From NCBI GenBank assembly GCA_900708905.1, contig CAADRB010000047.1:782225-846224 (forward strand): a DNA stretch of 64,000 nucleotides. Direction: 5' to 3'. The notes beneath the pieces are model-generated. The model saw nothing but the letters and a program-made list of their open reading frames with translations. It made no database searches and had not been told where the DNA came from. Of the stretch, positions 50,140 to 64,000 are shown piece after piece. The translations under genes and the position numbers were made by a program. Within the stretch, counting starts at the first letter, position 1, and every line of letters begins with the position of its first letter. This DNA comes from Hymenolepis diminuta. Its lineage: Eukaryota; Platyhelminthes; Cestoda; Cyclophyllidea; Hymenolepididae.

Positions 50140-52871
50140 GCTGTCCAAAACGTTCGAACGAGTTGGTTCTTCGAAAACTCATATCAGAGTTTGATGCCGA
50201 TTCTGATGGACAATTCACTCTCTCCGAACTCCGTCAACTTGGCCACGACCTTTGCATACCATATCAAGAGGTTACTTTTAAACGTCATTTTTTCTTTTAA
50301 ATAAATATAAAATTTCTGTTCCATATCAAAGTTTTATAGGAACCAGAGCCAATGCTAATGACTAATGATAGACAATCCCAGTTTCCAAATCAGGTTGTCG
50401 GTAATTATGAATAGACCTACCTTTATTGTACAACAGCAATTGAAATTTGATTGATTGAGGGAGAACGACGTTGATCAGGAGGAAGAGGTAGAGAAGATCA
50501 ATACAGCAGGACGGGAAACAAGTGTGTGGAATAATGCAGGCAAATAGTTGAGTCACCGCGAGATGATCGGTAACCTATCGTTGCGCTTTGGGGTGAGGCG
50601 CAATGATCGCGCTCAGTCTACATAAACATTCAAATAATTTCTTGTTAAAATCTTCTAGATGAACTTATTTATGATAATATCAACTAATTAGTGGAATTCA
50701 GGTTTAGAGTACTGTTGTATAAAATGATATATTTTTATCCAAAAAGAAATTTAAGTAATAATCTGCATGTTTATTTCATTTGTTATTAATTATTTACAAT
50801 TTTATATAATTGTTAAAATACATTAAATCGTGGGTTCTTGATGGACATAATGTGGAAGAAAATAGAAAAGTTTGCTTAATCTCGTGTACATAATTCAATT
50901 TGGGGTACAGTAGCTAATTTGGAGGTTTCTAGTAAATATTAAATATGAAAATTAAATAAATAGGACTTTGTAAATTCAAATGGGCAAAGAATGTCATTAG
51001 ATTCATCGCACTAATTTATTTTCGGTGATCTGATATTAGAATTACGATTTTTTCCCTTATCAAATTAAAATTGAAAGTATAGCCTTCAAGTTAAGCTTCT
51101 CAACTGTGTAAAATCCTGCGTGAAAACTTGTATTTGGTTTTTTTTCGTGAAAACTCCAAAATATTTGACCATTTTGTTTTATCTTCACCTATAAATAGGC
51201 AGTATAATAATCAGCCCAATTTCCCTAGTTAGTCTCAATGTTTTTGGACTTATCTATTATAATTGTAAATGAATTTTAAATCACTTTTCTATTTATAATA
51301 CCCTGTTTGAAACTTCGGTATCAAAATAATTTTGAAAATTGATCGCTGTACTCTTCATATACTCTGGCTTTCATTAAAAGGCACCAATACCTAATTTTTT
51401 ATTAACCACTTAAAGGGAACTTTAGCAACAAGTAATTTTAAATTTCCGCAAAAATTTGTTGTGCACCCACGTAAATGAAATTTATTTACTGCCCATACGC
51501 TTCCCCAAATGCTAGAAAGATGTTTGCTCCTAGCATTGTTGTTATAACCATTTGGGTTTTGTTTTGTCTTCGTTATGACAGTTTCTCAAGTGGACTCGCA
51601 CGCCAACTGGGGAGGAGTTGAAGGTGCTGCCATTGGACACCGTTATCGAATGCATTAAGGTCTTTGTATCACGCCAAATGAAGTAAGTCTGCTCATCACC
51701 TCATCTCTCCATCCTTCCCCTCTCCCCCTTTCTCAACTTCTGAAAATCCCTTTTTTTCTTCTTATGGCTTCCTCCCACTTTCCATTTCACACCCAGGTAA
51801 AGCCGGCCACACCTTACTGATTCTTTCAACAAGTGCTCTGGTTTAGTAAAACCCAGTTAATGTTTACTTTAGTCCTTTTGAATAATTGATTTTATAACGA
51901 AGCATAAAATAAATATAAACTTTTAAAAATGTTCCTGATAAAATTAGACTATAGTCCGTTTTAAAATTATCGATAGCCGGAGAGAAACATTTCAATGAAA
52001 TTATTTTAAACTACATTGTTCTGAGAAACAGCTAACGCTCGGTTTGCAATTAAAAATGGTGAACCTACCGTTTTGGAAGTTACTGCGATTTAAAATCGAA
52101 TAGTCCTCTAGGATGATTGACAGTTAAGACCATATTCCGAACGTGAGAAATTTAATCCCAAAAATCCCAAAGGACTATTTGCTCTTTTTTTCAAGACAAA
52201 GTTCCCTCCATGGGAAAAGAAACTCTTCTAGTCTTTACTCCTTTTGTCATATGCTGTTTCGATGGACGGTGATAGTCGCCGGAGAAATTTATAATCTATC
52301 ATTAATCAAATACGAAGTAACACTTTCGAAATCTGATCAGTAGTCAGACAAGTTGGAGAATTTCAACCTCTATCATGAGTCTAGATTAAAGAAATCACTA
52401 ATTATTCCGATGAAGAGGTCTCATTTTATTAATTCATTACTAGTCTAATAATTTATCATAATATTTTTCATGGGAAATAAAATAAATAAGGTAGTGTGGT
52501 TTTTTAATGAATATTTTAACTCAATTAAAAATTATCCATTCTTTCGTTTAATTGAGATTTTTAAAATAAAATTAAATATTAACTTAAGTAATTTTTGTTT
52601 TAACGCTAAATATTCACTCAAATATTGATTTGTTATAATGCTTTGGTTTTTAAGGTCAAAGCAGGCTCAAGATCTCTTCAAACTGGCTGACGTTGACCAG
52701 TCAGGAAAGCTAAGTTTGTCTGAAATCAAGCGTCTTATCGAAGCCTCTGATTTTGATATTGGTGACAAAGAACTACAAAAGATTTTCAAGCGTGTTGACG
52801 CTAACGGAGACGGCGAACTGGATGACAAAGAATTCCTCAACCTCGTCAAATATATTATCGAAAACAAGTGA
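50140..52871 (+). CDS. EF-hand protein 4, 5' end unresolved
   Basis: Calmodulin-like protein with three identified exons that join in phase: 50140-50270 (a start at 50114 is also possible), 51582-51682 and 52655-52871. Loops: DADSDGQFTLSE in the first exon; no recognisable loop in the middle exon (FLKWTRTPTGEELKVLPLDT); then DVDQSGKLSLSE and DANGDGELDDKE in the last. The order suggests four hands with the second lost, as in several regulatory EF-hand proteins. It ends at TGA after KYIIENK. The N-terminus is missing: an upstream stop in frame shows that another exon must supply the start. Introns of 1.3 and 1.0 kb are longer than in its neighbours; the first contains a GC-richer patch near 50555-50625 of unknown nature. 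Confidence 0.85.
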
Positions 52872-53713
52872 AAAGCTTTTCAATCTCTCAAAACAATATG
52901 GATAATATTCCCTTGTCAATCTATTGCAATCAAAAATTTGCTAAATTTTCAAATATAATGGAAATTTCTATCAGTTATGATATTTTAATAGCTGGTAGGT
53001 GGCTTCCAGCAAAATTTAAGAACAGTGAATGAAAACTCATATGAACAGGACTCGATCAGAGTGTTTATTATAATCTAATAAACTGCACATCGGAAAATAG
53101 GAGATCTCTACGGCTATAGACGTGGAGTGATGTGAGGCTAATGCAAGTGTTATAGAGTGACCTATACAAGTGATTAATTTAGATGTTCAGATGTTTAGAT
53201 AATTCATTGCAGAACACAATGTGGCGGTTACTAAGCGGGTAATTCAAATAACTGTTAAATTAATTCAGAGTCCATCTGTACTGCCATTCTGAAATAAAAT
53301 AATCTACGGGATTTTCAGCTTATGGCATCCTAAGGGTTTTATCGTATCAGCATGAATACAATAAGGATAAATAGTTACAATTCCGTAAAATACCTTACGT
53401 TCGGATTTTCATCTAACTAGTTAAGAAAGCTCAAGAAGTTCAGTATATGGAGATAACTTATTATATATCGCAGAAATTCAAACCACATCTCTTATAAATT
53501 GAAAGGCTGGAGTTTTTTTTATTCATCACAGGCTTTTTTCTATTAATCTTACCAAAACAAAACTCAATTTAATATTCGAATCTGATTGGTTAATGAAGCA
53601 AACCCAATTTAGCAGACATATTTTCAGTGTCTCTCATTGGTCAATCGCTACTGAAGCGAATATCCAAAAGTGACACACTTGTAAAAATTTACATAGAGCC
53701 TTACTACCTTTTA
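52872..53713. other. Spacer between EF-hand gene 4 and the guanylate cyclase gene
   Basis: Holds the 3' end of EF-hand gene 4 and the 5' region of the cyclase gene. The cyclase frame is open back to about 53627, before an AG (TTTTCAG), so a noncoding upstream exon is possible. Confidence 0.4.
53078..53083 (+). terminator. Polyadenylation signal AATAAA
   Basis: About 210 nt downstream of the stop of EF-hand gene 4. Confidence 0.55.
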
Positions 53714-63721
<10,008 letters not shown>

Positions 63722-64000
63722 TACATTCCTTAAGTTAATTACATTTGAGAACTCTGGATTAAAGAGAATCGCTAAAAAAGAAAATTTTGAACTCATTAAA
63801 CGAGTATGATTATTATTTCCCCTTTAATTCCTTGAATAGATTTATCGGTTTTATATCACACTTCGTTACGCATCTTGCAGAACACAATAATATAAATGTA
63901 ATTGAGTTTTCCGAATTCTGAGACATGAAAAATCCTCAACATAGATATATGTGACTTTCCAATTCCATACGCCTTTCTCTCTGCCAAGGGTGATTGTTCT
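63722..64000. other. 3' flank of the cyclase gene
   Basis: No canonical AATAAA close to the stop was noticed; no other feature seen before the window ends. Confidence 0.35.

Overview
The window is nuclear DNA of a parasitic flatworm, most likely a tapeworm. The genes are animal genes split into many short exons, and the sequence is AT-rich by eye. Intron lengths fall into two classes: very small (34-45 nt, e.g. 7786-7819, 5197-5233, 54501-54538, 62738-62778) and about 66-87 nt, plus a few long ones. I recall such a two-peak intron distribution from tapeworm genomes. Genus cannot be decided here. There are no prokaryotic operons, CRISPR arrays, rRNA or tRNA genes that I can support.

Layout. 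1-525: truncated minus-strand gene for a small Tim17-like membrane protein (NDUFA11-like). 900-4275: repeat modules and decayed Ty3/gypsy pol pieces. 5017-6827: complete seven-exon gene I do not recognise. 7441-11136: complete axonemal dynein intermediate chain 2 (DNAI2) gene in nine exons. 11.2-21.3 kb: gene-poor, with one LTR, decayed gag, repeats and an assembly gap. 21340-23265 (minus): 150-residue, Cys-rich, two-span membrane protein with a PPSY tail. 23.3-30 kb: repeat and LTR-retroelement graveyard. 32694-41770: about 898-residue plakin-like protein (spectrin-like repeats, an SH3 inside the repeat array, long basic disordered tail). 42857-52871: four divergent EF-hand genes, two on each strand. 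53714-63721: complete receptor-type guanylate cyclase gene of the retinal GC-E/F-like type in nineteen exons.

The genes do not form one pathway. DNAI2 belongs to the ciliary outer dynein arm. The EF-hand proteins and the membrane guanylate cyclase are calcium and cGMP signalling components and could be functionally linked, because retinal-type cyclases are regulated by EF-hand proteins in vertebrates; that link is inference only. The most unusual signals are an inverted pair of nearly identical 0.41-kb sequences 9.4 kb apart, each with the same 94-codon open frame; an EF-hand gene that looks like the duplicated last exon of its neighbour; and a compact plakin-like protein without plakin repeats.
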